Source: Suilimivivens sp963650485 (lineage in GTDB: Bacteria > Bacillota > Clostridia > Lachnospirales > Lachnospiraceae). Taken from it: 64,000 nucleotides of DNA. The stretch's first letter is position 1. Each line of letters opens with the position of its first letter. The notes under the pieces are model-generated. The model was not told where the DNA came from and did not search any database. It was given only the letters and a program-made list of their open reading frames with translations. Location: contig CAVJLN010000012.1 of NCBI GenBank assembly GCA_963650485.1, positions 1 to 64,000 on the forward strand. The letters run 5' to 3'. This document shows, one piece after another, positions 53,345-62,483 of the stretch. The translations under genes were made by a program, and so were the position numbers.

Positions 53345-54283
53345 ATGGAATTTAATCATACGTCAGTGCTGCTAAATGAATCAATCGAAGGCCTGAACAT
53401 CAAGCCGGAAGGAATTTATGTGGATGGAACCTTAGGCGGGGCAGGACATGCCAGCGTGGTTGCAGGCAAGCTTACCGGTAAGGGACGGCTCATCGGCATC
53501 GATCAGGATGAGGCAGCGATTGAGGCTGCTACTGCAAGATTAGAGCCATTTAAGGAGCATGTGACGATCGTTCGTGACAACTACCGGAATACACCGGCCG
53601 TTTTACGGCAGTTACAGATTGACGGAATCGATGGAATGCTGTTGGATTTAGGAGTCTCTTCTTATCAGCTTGATAATGAAGAGCGGGGATTTTCCTACCG
53701 GTATGATACGCCGCTGGATATGCGGATGGATCAGCGGAGCAGCTTTTCAGCGAAAGAGATCATTAATGAATACAGTGAGATGGAACTGTTTCGGGTGATT
53801 CGCGATTATGGTGAGGACAAGTTCGCAAAGAACATTGCCAAACACATCGTGGCAGCAAGAAAACAGAAACCAGTCGAAACAACAGGAGAGCTGAATGAGC
53901 TCATCAAAGCAGCCATTCCTGCAAAGATGAGGGCAGAAGGCGGGCATCCTTCCAAGCGTACCTTTCAGGCGATTCGCATCGAATGCAATCATGAACTGGA
54001 AGTGTTGAAGGATTCCTTAAATGAACTGATCGATCTTTTGAATCCGGGCGGAAGATTATGTATTATCACCTTCCATTCTTTAGAGGATCGGATCGTGAAA
54101 ACTGCATTCCGGCAGGCAGCGAATCCCTGTACCTGTCCACCGAATTTCCCGGTATGTGTGTGTGGTAAGGTGAGCAAGGGAACGGTGATCACCGGGAAAC
54201 CGATTTTGCCAAATGAAGAAGAAATGGAGTTAAACAGCAGAGCCAAAAGCGCGAAGCTTCGAATATTTGAAAAGTGTAATTGA
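53345..54283 (+). CDS. rsmH: RsmH, 16S rRNA (cytosine-1402-N4)-methyltransferase
   Basis: The 312-residue enzyme starts with HTSVLLNESIEGLNI and has the SAM motif VDGTLGGAGHA, MLLDLGVSSYQLD, HPSKRTFQAIRI and ITFHSLEDRIVK. It modifies C1402 of 16S rRNA. It is the standard second gene of the dcw cluster. AAAGGGG precedes ATG. Confidence 0.97.
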   Translation: MEFNHTSVLLNESIEGLNIKPEGIYVDGTLGGAGHASVVAGKLTGKGRLIGIDQDEAAIEAATARLEPFKEHVTIVRDNYRNTPAVLRQLQIDGIDGMLLDLGVSSYQLDNEERGFSYRYDTPLDMRMDQRSSFSAKEIINEYSEMELFRVIRDYGEDKFAKNIAKHIVAARKQKPVETTGELNELIKAAIPAKMRAEGGHPSKRTFQAIRIECNHELEVLKDSLNELIDLLNPGGRLCIITFHSLEDRIVKTAFRQAANPCTCPPNFPVCVCGKVSKGTVITGKPILPNEEEMELNSRAKSAKLRIFEKCN

Positions 54284-54305
54284 GGAATGAATGGAGGCAT
54301 AACTT

Positions 54306-54779
54306 ATGAGGGCTGATACAAGAACAACAAGAAAAACTGCATATCGGAACAGCATCTATGTGCAGGGAAATACAGCCAGAAAGCTTGAAGCACTGCCTCA
54401 GATTGAACAGCCGCGTCGCCGTGTCAGCGAACAGACACACCGCAACCGTGCAAGAGCACACCGGATGAACATCGGCTACGTGCTGTTTCTTGCAGTCGCT
54501 ATGGTTGCCGCAGGAATGATTTTAACCATGTATCTATCGCTGCAGTCGGATATCACGAACAGTATCAAGAACATTTCCAAACAGGAAAAGATTTTAAATG
54601 ATTTAAGACTTGATAATGACGAGAATTATAGTAGAATAACAAGTAGTATTAATCTGGATGAAGTAAAACGGATTGCCATTCAGGAACTGGGTATGGGATA
54701 TGCACAGGAAGGTCAGATCATCACATTCAACGGCGAAAGCAGTGACTATGTGAGACAGACCGGTGAAATCCCGAATTAG
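54306..54779 (+). CDS. ftsL: FtsL-like division protein
   Basis: The 157-residue protein has a basic cytoplasmic part (1-55), one membrane helix (about 58-78) and a short external coiled coil (80-130). FtsL proteins diverge strongly, so the call rests on this topology, size and position between rsmH and the penicillin-binding protein. It would join the FtsQ-FtsB complex that activates septal wall synthesis. GGAGG precedes ATG. Confidence 0.75.
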   Translation: MRADTRTTRKTAYRNSIYVQGNTARKLEALPQIEQPRRRVSEQTHRNRARAHRMNIGYVLFLAVAMVAAGMILTMYLSLQSDITNSIKNISKQEKILNDLRLDNDENYSRITSSINLDEVKRIAIQELGMGYAQEGQIITFNGESSDYVRQTGEIPN

Positions 54780-54817
54780 GATCCGGGGAAGGATGCAGAT
54801 TCGTAAGAGGTAAGAAT

Positions 54818-57055
54818 TTGGCAAGACAGGCAAAAGGAAATCGATTTACAGTAAGAATGCAGAAGAAGCTGGTAGTATTATTTATGATAATACTGCTGGC
54901 TTTTGTGGGTTTATCCTATCGGTTATTCACCATTACGAGGGATAATGGGGAACGCTATAAGAAGCAGATTCTGTCCCAGCAGAAGTATGACAGCACGACC
55001 ATTCCGTACAAAAGAGGATCCATTCTTGACCGGAACGGAAGCATTCTGGCTTCGAGCGAGAAGGTTTATAATGTCATATTGGATGCGGTAGCGGTATCGG
55101 AGAAGGAAGAGTATCTGGAGCCGACTCTGGATGCCTTGCGGCAGGAGTTCGGGATTGATACATCGGCGATCCGATCCTATATTGCAGAAAACGGAGACTC
55201 GTCCCGTTATTATGTGCTGGCGAAGCGGCAGACCTATGAACAGATTGAAGGGTTTAAGGAATTGCAGAATGCAGAAGGCTCTCTGGTTCAGGGTGTCTGG
55301 TTCGAAGAAGAATACCAGAGAATGTATCCGGGCAATACCCTTGCCTGTGATGTCATTGGATTTACAACAAATGATAATGTCGGTTCCTATGGACTGGAAG
55401 AGTATTACAATGATGTGCTGACGGGAACTCCGGGGCGCGAGTACGGCTATATGAATTCGGATGCGAACGTGGAGCGGACAACCATTGCAGCGGTAGATGG
55501 CAATACCGTGGAGTCCACGATTGATGCCAACCTGCAAAGTATTGTAGAGAAATATCTGCTGAAATTTAATGAGGAATATAAGGACAACGCTCATGAGGGA
55601 AATGGCGCCAACAATGTAGGCTGTATCATCATGGATGTCAATAGTGGTGAGATTCTTGCCATGGCAAGCTATCCGACCTATAACCTGAATGATGTGCGTA
55701 ACACGGATGCTTTGCTTGGCATGCGGCTCCTTGATGAAAACGGGGAGAAAACCGAGGAATATATTAATGAAGAAAATGTCGGTACCTTAGAGGGCGATCA
55801 GCTTTACCAGAACCTCAATGCTTTATGGAAGAACTTCTGTATTAACGATACCTATGAACCGGGTTCCGTTTCCAAACCCTTTACGGTAGCTGCTGCGATT
55901 GAAAGCGGTGCGATTACCGGAAATGAAACCTATAACTGTGAGGGCTCTCTGGAGGTCGGCGGTCACACAATCCGCTGCCACAACCGCTACGGTGACGGTC
56001 TTCTTACGGTGTCGGAAGGAATTGAACGATCCTGTAACGTGGTTATGATGTATATTGCCAAGGCAATGGGGGTGGATACTTTTACGAAGTTTCAGCATAT
56101 CTTTAATCTGGGTTTGAAGACGAATATTGACCTGGCAGGAGAAGCCCGTACCGCAAGCCTTATTTTTACGAAGGATACCATGGGCTCCTCGGATCTTGCA
56201 ACGAACAGCTTCGGACAGTCCTATAACTGTACGATGATCCAGATGATCAGCGGATTCAGTTCCCTGATTAATGGCGGATATTATTATGAGCCGCATATGG
56301 TAAAGAAGATTATCAGTCCGTCGGGAGCAACCGTGCAGAATATAGAACCCCGTGTGCTGAAGCAGACCGTTTCCGAGGAAACCTCCGAAAAGATCCGTGA
56401 GATGTGTAATACCGTTGTCACCGGAGAACACGGAACCGGTAAAACTGCCCGCCCGGCAGGTTATATGATCGGTGGCAAAACAGGAACCGCCGAAACACTT
56501 CCCCGAGGCAACCGTCAGTATGTGGTTTCCTTCATGGGATATGCTCCGGCTGACAACCCGCAGATTGCGATTTATGTGGTTGTGGATCGCCCAAACGTGG
56601 CAACACAGGACGATGCGAAGTATGCAACCCGAATCGTGCGGAGCATTCTTACCGAGGCGCTTCCTTATCTTGGTATTTTCATGACCGAGGAGCTGACTGA
56701 TGAGGAACGGGAAGAATTGGAGCAGCTTCAGATTGAAATCCGGACTGCGGATGCTTCAAAGGAGGATGCGGCAGCAGAAGGAGAGGACGGAGAAGATATC
56801 GGAGATACCACGGCAGAAGGGGATGGAACCACGGAAGAAACACCACGCAATGAACCGTGGAAGGATTTCCCGATTGATCCGGCAACGGGCTATGCAGTAG
56901 ATCCGAATACCGGCGCTTATGTCGATCCGGTAACGGGTGCAGTGTACGGAGAAAGCTTTGAAGGTGGCGAAGCCGAGGAAGAAACCGAAGAGGATACGAC
57001 AGAAGATACCGGAACGGAGAACACCGGGCAGGATACCACGACAGAGGCTCCATAG
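54818..57055 (+). CDS. FtsI/PBP2B-like septal transpeptidase
   Basis: The 745-residue class B penicillin-binding protein has one N-terminal membrane helix (about 16-34), a dimerisation region, and a transpeptidase domain with S350-V-S-K353, S405-C-N407 and K554-T-G556. It cross-links peptidoglycan at the septum with FtsW. There are no PASTA domains; instead the last 110 residues are acidic and low-complexity and hold three DPxTG-type units (about 686-710). The start is TTG after AAGAGG. It may be FtsI or SpoVD by function; the position favours a division role. Confidence 0.88.
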   Translation: MARQAKGNRFTVRMQKKLVVLFMIILLAFVGLSYRLFTITRDNGERYKKQILSQQKYDSTTIPYKRGSILDRNGSILASSEKVYNVILDAVAVSEKEEYLEPTLDALRQEFGIDTSAIRSYIAENGDSSRYYVLAKRQTYEQIEGFKELQNAEGSLVQGVWFEEEYQRMYPGNTLACDVIGFTTNDNVGSYGLEEYYNDVLTGTPGREYGYMNSDANVERTTIAAVDGNTVESTIDANLQSIVEKYLLKFNEEYKDNAHEGNGANNVGCIIMDVNSGEILAMASYPTYNLNDVRNTDALLGMRLLDENGEKTEEYINEENVGTLEGDQLYQNLNALWKNFCINDTYEPGSVSKPFTVAAAIESGAITGNETYNCEGSLEVGGHTIRCHNRYGDGLLTVSEGIERSCNVVMMYIAKAMGVDTFTKFQHIFNLGLKTNIDLAGEARTASLIFTKDTMGSSDLATNSFGQSYNCTMIQMISGFSSLINGGYYYEPHMVKKIISPSGATVQNIEPRVLKQTVSEETSEKIREMCNTVVTGEHGTGKTARPAGYMIGGKTGTAETLPRGNRQYVVSFMGYAPADNPQIAIYVVVDRPNVATQDDAKYATRIVRSILTEALPYLGIFMTEELTDEEREELEQLQIEIRTADASKEDAAAEGEDGEDIGDTTAEGDGTTEETPRNEPWKDFPIDPATGYAVDPNTGAYVDPVTGAVYGESFEGGEAEEETEEDTTEDTGTENTGQDTTTEAP

Positions 57056-57077
57056 AAAACTGAAAATACAAAGGCAT

Positions 57078-57131
57078 AACCTCATAGGAAGGGTAATAAA
57101 TTATAACAATACCTTTTCTATGAGGTTTTTT
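57078..57131 (+). promoter_or_regulatory. terminator-like hairpin that contains the next gene's ribosome site
   Basis: AACCTCATAG (57078-57087) pairs with CTATGAGGTT (57118-57127), continued by GAAGGGTA (57088-57095) with TACCTTTT (57110-57117), giving an 18-bp stem with two G-U pairs, followed by T6 (57126-57131). The ATG of the next gene begins at 57132, and its GAGG ribosome site is within the 3' arm. The structure could stop transcription or hide the ribosome site. Confidence 0.75.
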
Positions 57132-58856
57132 ATGCAGAAAAATAAAACCTTTCACCGGAAAAAGATCGTGGCCTTTTTCTTTGCATGTGTTGTGCTGCTC
57201 TGCCTTTTAATGGTACGGCTCGGTTATCTGATGGTGAACTGTTCGGAATATTATATGGAAAAAGCACAGCAGCTACATGAAAGGGAACGAATGATCAAGG
57301 CTGCCAGAGGACGGATTCTGGATGCCAATGGAACGGTGCTTGCTGACAACAAAACGGTCTGTACGATTTCCGTGATACACAACCAGATCAACGAACCGGA
57401 TAAAATCGTAGAGGTGTTAAGCCGTGAGCTTAATTTGTCGGAGGAATATGTCCGTAAGCGGGTTCAGAAATATTCCTCAATTGAAAAGGTAAAGAGCAAT
57501 GTGGAAAAGGAAACTGGAGACCGGATCCGGAGCTATGATCTGGACGGGGTAAAGGTGGATGAGGATTATAAGAGGTATTATCCCTATGATACGCTGGCCT
57601 CCAAGGTGCTTGGCTTTACCGGTGGAGACAATCAGGGAATCATCGGTCTGGAGGTGAAATATGAAGAAGTATTGAAGGGAACGGAAGGCACGATTCTTAC
57701 CGTGACCGATGCAAGGGGAGTGGAGCTGGCTGCAGAAGGAGAAGAGCGTGTAGAACCCATTCCGGGAAAGGATCTGTATATCAGCTTGGACCGGAACATC
57801 CAGAGCTATGCGACCCAGCTTGCCAGACAGGTGATGGAAAGCAAAGAAGCAGAACGGGTATCTATCATAGTCATCAATCCAAAGAACGGAGAGCTTTATA
57901 CGATGGTGGATGTTCCGGAATTCGACCTGAATCATCCGTATGATCTGGGAGAGGCAGGCAAAGATGTGGGTGAAGAACAAAAACAGGAGCTGCTCAATCA
58001 GATGTGGCGTAACGGCTGCATCAGTGACACTTATGAACCGGGATCCACCTTTAAAGTCATTACGGCATCGGCCGGTCTGGAGGAGGACGTGGTAACACCG
58101 GAGTCCACCTTTAACTGTCCGGGCTATATCATGGTGGAGGATCGCCGGATCCGCTGCCACAAGATCGCCGGACATGGAACACAGACGTTCATCCAGGCAA
58201 CGATGAATTCTTGTAACCCGGTATTTATCACAGTCGGTCTCCGGCTTGGCGTAGACAACTATTACAAATACTTCAGGCAGTTCGGCTTATTGGAAAAGAC
58301 CGGCGTGGATCTTCCCGGAGAAGCAGGAACCATCATGCACAAAAAGGAGGACATGAAAGCGGTCGAGCTTGCCACGGTTTCCTTCGGGCAGTCCTTTCAG
58401 GTGACACCGATCCAGATGGCGGCAACGGTGTCTTCACTTGTAAATGGAGGTAAAAGAATCACTCCGCATTTTGGTGTGAAGGTGGCAGACCGACAGGGAG
58501 AGAATCTCCGGATGCTGTCCTATGAAGAGGGCAGACAGATTGTATCGGAAGAAACGTCGGCGACCATGCGGATGATTTTAGAGCAGGTGGTAGAAAGTGG
58601 ATCAGGCAAGAATGGTTATGTGGAGGGAGCAAGGGTCGGAGGAAAGACTGCGACCAGCCAGACGCTCCCCAGAGGAACCGGGAGGTACATTGCCTCCTTT
58701 ATCGGATTTGCCCCGGCAGATGATCCGGAGGTACTTGCGATTGCAATTATCCATAACCCCAAGGGGATATATTATGGCGGTCAGGTAGCAGCTCCTGTCG
58801 TGCGTCAGCTTTTCGAAAATGTTCTTCCCTATCTGGACAAAATGGATTATAATTGA
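57132..58856 (+). CDS. SpoVD-like class B penicillin-binding protein
   Basis: The 574-residue protein has one N-terminal membrane helix (about 12-34) and a transpeptidase domain with S305-T-F-K308 and S360-C-N362. The third motif reads K505-T-A507 rather than KTG. The order after FtsI and the smaller size suggest SpoVD, the sporulation transpeptidase, which in this class may also act in growth. ATG 57132 is preferred because GAGG lies six bases upstream; ATG 57120 in frame is possible. mraY follows after 12 bases. Confidence 0.85.
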   Translation: MQKNKTFHRKKIVAFFFACVVLLCLLMVRLGYLMVNCSEYYMEKAQQLHERERMIKAARGRILDANGTVLADNKTVCTISVIHNQINEPDKIVEVLSRELNLSEEYVRKRVQKYSSIEKVKSNVEKETGDRIRSYDLDGVKVDEDYKRYYPYDTLASKVLGFTGGDNQGIIGLEVKYEEVLKGTEGTILTVTDARGVELAAEGEERVEPIPGKDLYISLDRNIQSYATQLARQVMESKEAERVSIIVINPKNGELYTMVDVPEFDLNHPYDLGEAGKDVGEEQKQELLNQMWRNGCISDTYEPGSTFKVITASAGLEEDVVTPESTFNCPGYIMVEDRRIRCHKIAGHGTQTFIQATMNSCNPVFITVGLRLGVDNYYKYFRQFGLLEKTGVDLPGEAGTIMHKKEDMKAVELATVSFGQSFQVTPIQMAATVSSLVNGGKRITPHFGVKVADRQGENLRMLSYEEGRQIVSEETSATMRMILEQVVESGSGKNGYVEGARVGGKTATSQTLPRGTGRYIASFIGFAPADDPEVLAIAIIHNPKGIYYGGQVAAPVVRQLFENVLPYLDKMDYN

Positions 58857-58868
58857 AAGGTATGATTA

Positions 58869-59828
58869 ATGAAAATGCAAGATGTGGTTTTGCCGATTCT
58901 GTCAGCTTTTTTACTGAGCGCACTGCTTGGTAAGCTGCTGATTCCGCTACTGAAGAAGGTAAAGGTACGCCAGATTGTAAGAGAGGATGGACCGAGCACG
59001 CATTTGTGTAAGTCGGGAACGCCGACCATGGGTGGAATTATCATTCTGTTGAGTATTCTGCTTTCGACACTTCCGTTTCTGCACAGGTTTCCGGATGTGA
59101 TTCCGGTATTGTGTATAACGTTCGGTTTCGGACTGATCGGCTTCTTAGATGATTTTATTAAGGTAGTCCTTCAAAGATCGAAGGGGTTGTCCGCATTTCA
59201 GAAGCTTCTCCTTCAGTTTCTGTTGACGGCGGGATTCTGGTATTACCTGTATGAAGTGCGTGGGATGGATTTTCTGATGCGGATTCCGTTTTCCAATGGG
59301 AAAAGCCTGTCTCTGGGAGCCTTTACGATTCCGGTATTTTTCTTTATCGTGATCGGAACGGTAAATGGGGTGAATCTTACCGATGGACTGGATGGCCTGG
59401 CGGCGAGTGTGACGCTCATGGCTGCGATGCTGTGGCTGGTCATTTCCGTGTTCAGGCATGAGGGACTGTTTCCGATTACGGGGGCAGCCGCAGGAGCATT
59501 GTTGGGTTTCCTTTTATTTAATGTGCATCCGGCGAGTGTCTTTATGGGAGATACCGGATCTCTAGCGCTGGGAGGCTTCGTGGCAGCCTGTGCGTATCTG
59601 ATGGAGCTGCCGTTACTGCTTCCGCTGATTGGCATCGTGTATGTGGTCGAAGTGCTTTCCGTGATTGCCCAGGTGGTGTATTTTAAGTTAAGCGGAGGAA
59701 AGCGTCTTTTAAAAATGGCGCCTCTCCATCATCACTTTGAACTGTGTGGCTTTGAAGAAACACGCATCGTTGCATTATTTACCATAATGACTGCAGTAAT
59801 GTGCATTGTTGCATTGCTGGGAATATAG
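58869..59828 (+). CDS. mraY: MraY, phospho-MurNAc-pentapeptide transferase
   Basis: The 319-residue membrane enzyme makes lipid I. It has ten helices, GFLDDFIKVV (the catalytic DD pair), NLTDGLDGLA, FMGDTGSLALGG and APLHHHFEL. It matches the family throughout, although slightly short at the N-terminus. GAAAGGTATG precedes ATG. Confidence 0.97.
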   Translation: MKMQDVVLPILSAFLLSALLGKLLIPLLKKVKVRQIVREDGPSTHLCKSGTPTMGGIIILLSILLSTLPFLHRFPDVIPVLCITFGFGLIGFLDDFIKVVLQRSKGLSAFQKLLLQFLLTAGFWYYLYEVRGMDFLMRIPFSNGKSLSLGAFTIPVFFFIVIGTVNGVNLTDGLDGLAASVTLMAAMLWLVISVFRHEGLFPITGAAAGALLGFLLFNVHPASVFMGDTGSLALGGFVAACAYLMELPLLLPLIGIVYVVEVLSVIAQVVYFKLSGGKRLLKMAPLHHHFELCGFEETRIVALFTIMTAVMCIVALLGI

Positions 59829-59844
59829 AAACGAGGTTAAAAAC

Positions 59845-61233
59845 ATGGATTTACAAGATAAAACCGTATTGGTGATCGGAACAGGAAAAAGCGGAATCGG
59901 GGCAGCAGGTCTTTTATCAAAGACCGGTGCAAAGACGATTCTGTTTGACAGCAATGAGAAGCTGGATGTGGAGGTTTTAAAGGAAAAGACCGCAGGGATT
60001 TCTGCCTTACAGATTGTGACAGGAACGCTTCCTTCCGAACTGGAAGAACAGGTAGAGCTTCTGGTAATAAGTCCCGGGGTTCCGATTGATTCCGATATGG
60101 TGGTTTCTTTTGAAAAAAAGGGAATTCCGGTATGGGGAGAGATCGAGCTTGCCTATGCCTTTTCCAGGGGCGAGGTGATTGCCATTACCGGTACGAACGG
60201 AAAGACCACGACAACCACGCTTGTCGGTGAGATTATGAGTGCGTACAAACCGTCCGTTTTTGTGGTTGGAAACATTGGAAATCCTTATACGGATATTGCA
60301 ATGGACACGAAGGAGGATTCCGTGGTGGTTGCGGAGATCAGCAGCTTCCAGTTAGAGACCATTCATACCTTTGCACCGAAGGTATCCGCAATTTTAAATA
60401 TTACACCGGATCATTTAAACCGTCATCACACCATGGAGTGCTACGTGGAGACGAAGGAGAAGATTGCATTAAACCAGACGAAAGAAGATGTCTGCGTACT
60501 CAATTATGAGGATGCTTATACCAGAGCATTTGGTGACCGATGTCCTGCAAAGGTGGTATTCTTTTCCTCAAAGAGAGCGCTTGCCGACGGACTTTTCCTT
60601 CAGGGCGAAGAGATCATGCTCGCAGAGAACGGAATGGCACAGAGGCTGATGAACATTCATGAAATGAATCTGGTTGGGGTATGCAATGTGGAAAACGTGA
60701 TGGCAGCAATTGCCATCTGCCGTGCAATGGAGGTTCCGATGGATGTGATTCTTGCAACAGTCCGTCAGTTTAAGGCAGTGGAACACCGGATTGAATTCGT
60801 CGCTACGAAGAACGGGGTAGATTATTATAACGATTCGAAGGGAACGAACCCGGATGCTGCCATTCAGGGAATCCGTGCCATGACGAAGCCCACCATCCTG
60901 ATCGGTGGAGGCTATGACAAGCAGAGCGAATACGATGAGTGGATTGAGAACTTTAATGGCAAGGTAAAAGCCCTCGTCCTGATTGGTCAGACGAGGGATA
61001 AAATAGCCGAGTGTGCAAGAAAGCATGGAGTTTCGAATATTATTCTTGCAGATACGTTTGAAGAGGCGTTCGGGATCTGCGTACAGAATGCCGTTCCGGG
61101 AGATGCCGTGTTATTGTCGCCGGCATGTGCAAGCTGGGGAATGTTCCCAAACTATGAGGTTCGCGGCAAGATGTTTAAAGAAATGGTTTATAAGGCAACT
61201 GTAAAGGAACGGAACAGTTGCAATGATTTATAA
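59845..61233 (+). CDS. murD: MurD, UDP-MurNAc-L-alanine:D-glutamate ligase
   Basis: The 462-residue ligase has the N-terminal nucleotide-binding domain (VLVIGTGKSGIGAA), the ATP loop GTNGKTTTT, NITPDHLNRH and the C-terminal YNDSKGTNPDA. It adds D-glutamate in the cytoplasm. ATG 59845 follows GAGG. Confidence 0.96.
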   Translation: MDLQDKTVLVIGTGKSGIGAAGLLSKTGAKTILFDSNEKLDVEVLKEKTAGISALQIVTGTLPSELEEQVELLVISPGVPIDSDMVVSFEKKGIPVWGEIELAYAFSRGEVIAITGTNGKTTTTTLVGEIMSAYKPSVFVVGNIGNPYTDIAMDTKEDSVVVAEISSFQLETIHTFAPKVSAILNITPDHLNRHHTMECYVETKEKIALNQTKEDVCVLNYEDAYTRAFGDRCPAKVVFFSSKRALADGLFLQGEEIMLAENGMAQRLMNIHEMNLVGVCNVENVMAAIAICRAMEVPMDVILATVRQFKAVEHRIEFVATKNGVDYYNDSKGTNPDAAIQGIRAMTKPTILIGGGYDKQSEYDEWIENFNGKVKALVLIGQTRDKIAECARKHGVSNIILADTFEEAFGICVQNAVPGDAVLLSPACASWGMFPNYEVRGKMFKEMVYKATVKERNSCNDL

Positions 61234-61249
61234 ATTAGGAGAGTAGGTT

Positions 61250-62413
61250 TTGACAATGGACAGATTTAAGAGAGGATTACGTAAAACTCAGGAATCCTTT
61301 TCCGATTATACGTTACTTTTTATTGTGTTGTTTTTGCTGGCGTTTGGTCTTGTCATGCTGTATTCAACCAGTGCCTATGATGCAAATCTGACCTATAATG
61401 ATTCCACTTATTTGTTCCGCAAGCAGATATTTTCAACGCTGGCGGGACTTGTCGTGCTGTTTATTGTATCCCACCTGCCATATCATATCTGGGAGCGGTT
61501 CGCAGTTTTAGGATATGGCGTATCGGTCGCACTGGTGCTGCTGATCATTCCGTTTGGTATTGAAGCAAACGGTGCGAAGCGGTGGTTGCGTGTGTTCGGT
61601 GTTTCCCTGCAGCCTGCGGAGGTGGCAAAGCTTGCCATGATTTTATTTCTGGCGCATCTCATCTGCAGGATGGGAAGAAATATACGTACCAGGAAAGGTT
61701 TTCTTGTGGTGCTTGGATCCGCAATGCCGATGAGCGGTCTTATCTATGTTATTACACGAAACTTAAGCTCTGCAATTATTATTATGGGAATTGCAGTTGT
61801 CATGCTTTTCGTGGCTTGTCCGGATTATAAGAGGTTCCTTATTCTGGGACTTATCGGGGCAGCAGGTGTGGCAGGCATTGTTTTTCTGATCGTTAAAATG
61901 TCCGAGAGCGGAAGCGTCGGCGGCTTCCGTGGTGAACGAATTCTGGCCTGGCTGGATCCGGAGGCTTATGCAAGCGGTAAGGGTTTCCAGACCCTGCAGG
62001 CGCTGTATGCGATTGGCTCCGGTGGAATTCTTGGGAAAGGGCTTGGAGAAAGTATGCAGAAGCTCGGTTTCCTTCCGGAAGCACAGAATGATATGATCTT
62101 TTCCATTATCTGTGAAGAACTGGGACTGTTTGGAGCCATTGCAGTTTTATTGATGTTTATTCTTCTGATCTGGCGCTGCATGATTATTGCCAATAATGCA
62201 CCGGATCTGTTTGGAGCACTTCTGGTTGTCGGTGTGATGGGGCACATTGCCATTCAGGTCATTCTGAATGTGGCGGTGGTTACCAATACCATTCCCAATA
62301 CCGGTATTTCCCTACCGTTTATCAGTTACGGGGGATCGTCGGTGATGTTTCTTCTTGCGGAGATCGGCATTGTGTTCAGCGTCGGCAGAGGAATCCGGTT
62401 GAAGGATCTCTAG
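61250..62413 (+). CDS. ftsW: FtsW, SEDS septal glycosyltransferase
   Basis: The 387-residue protein has ten membrane helices and SEDS features: LVMLYSTSAYDA near the first helix, GANGAKRW, LQPAEVAKLAMILFLA, the ILAWLDPE loop with its catalytic-site acidic residue, GFLPEAQNDMIFSIICEELG and PFISYGGSS. It polymerises glycan strands together with the septal penicillin-binding protein. TTG 61250 is well spaced from GGAG at 61238; ATG 61256 is the alternative. Confidence 0.96.
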   Translation: MTMDRFKRGLRKTQESFSDYTLLFIVLFLLAFGLVMLYSTSAYDANLTYNDSTYLFRKQIFSTLAGLVVLFIVSHLPYHIWERFAVLGYGVSVALVLLIIPFGIEANGAKRWLRVFGVSLQPAEVAKLAMILFLAHLICRMGRNIRTRKGFLVVLGSAMPMSGLIYVITRNLSSAIIIMGIAVVMLFVACPDYKRFLILGLIGAAGVAGIVFLIVKMSESGSVGGFRGERILAWLDPEAYASGKGFQTLQALYAIGSGGILGKGLGESMQKLGFLPEAQNDMIFSIICEELGLFGAIAVLLMFILLIWRCMIIANNAPDLFGALLVVGVMGHIAIQVILNVAVVTNTIPNTGISLPFISYGGSSVMFLLAEIGIVFSVGRGIRLKDL

Positions 62414-62483
62414 TGTAACTTTTTCTTACACATCTACATAGTATAGAGTAGGTCATACTTTAAACCGGAAGGTGTTGGAAGAA

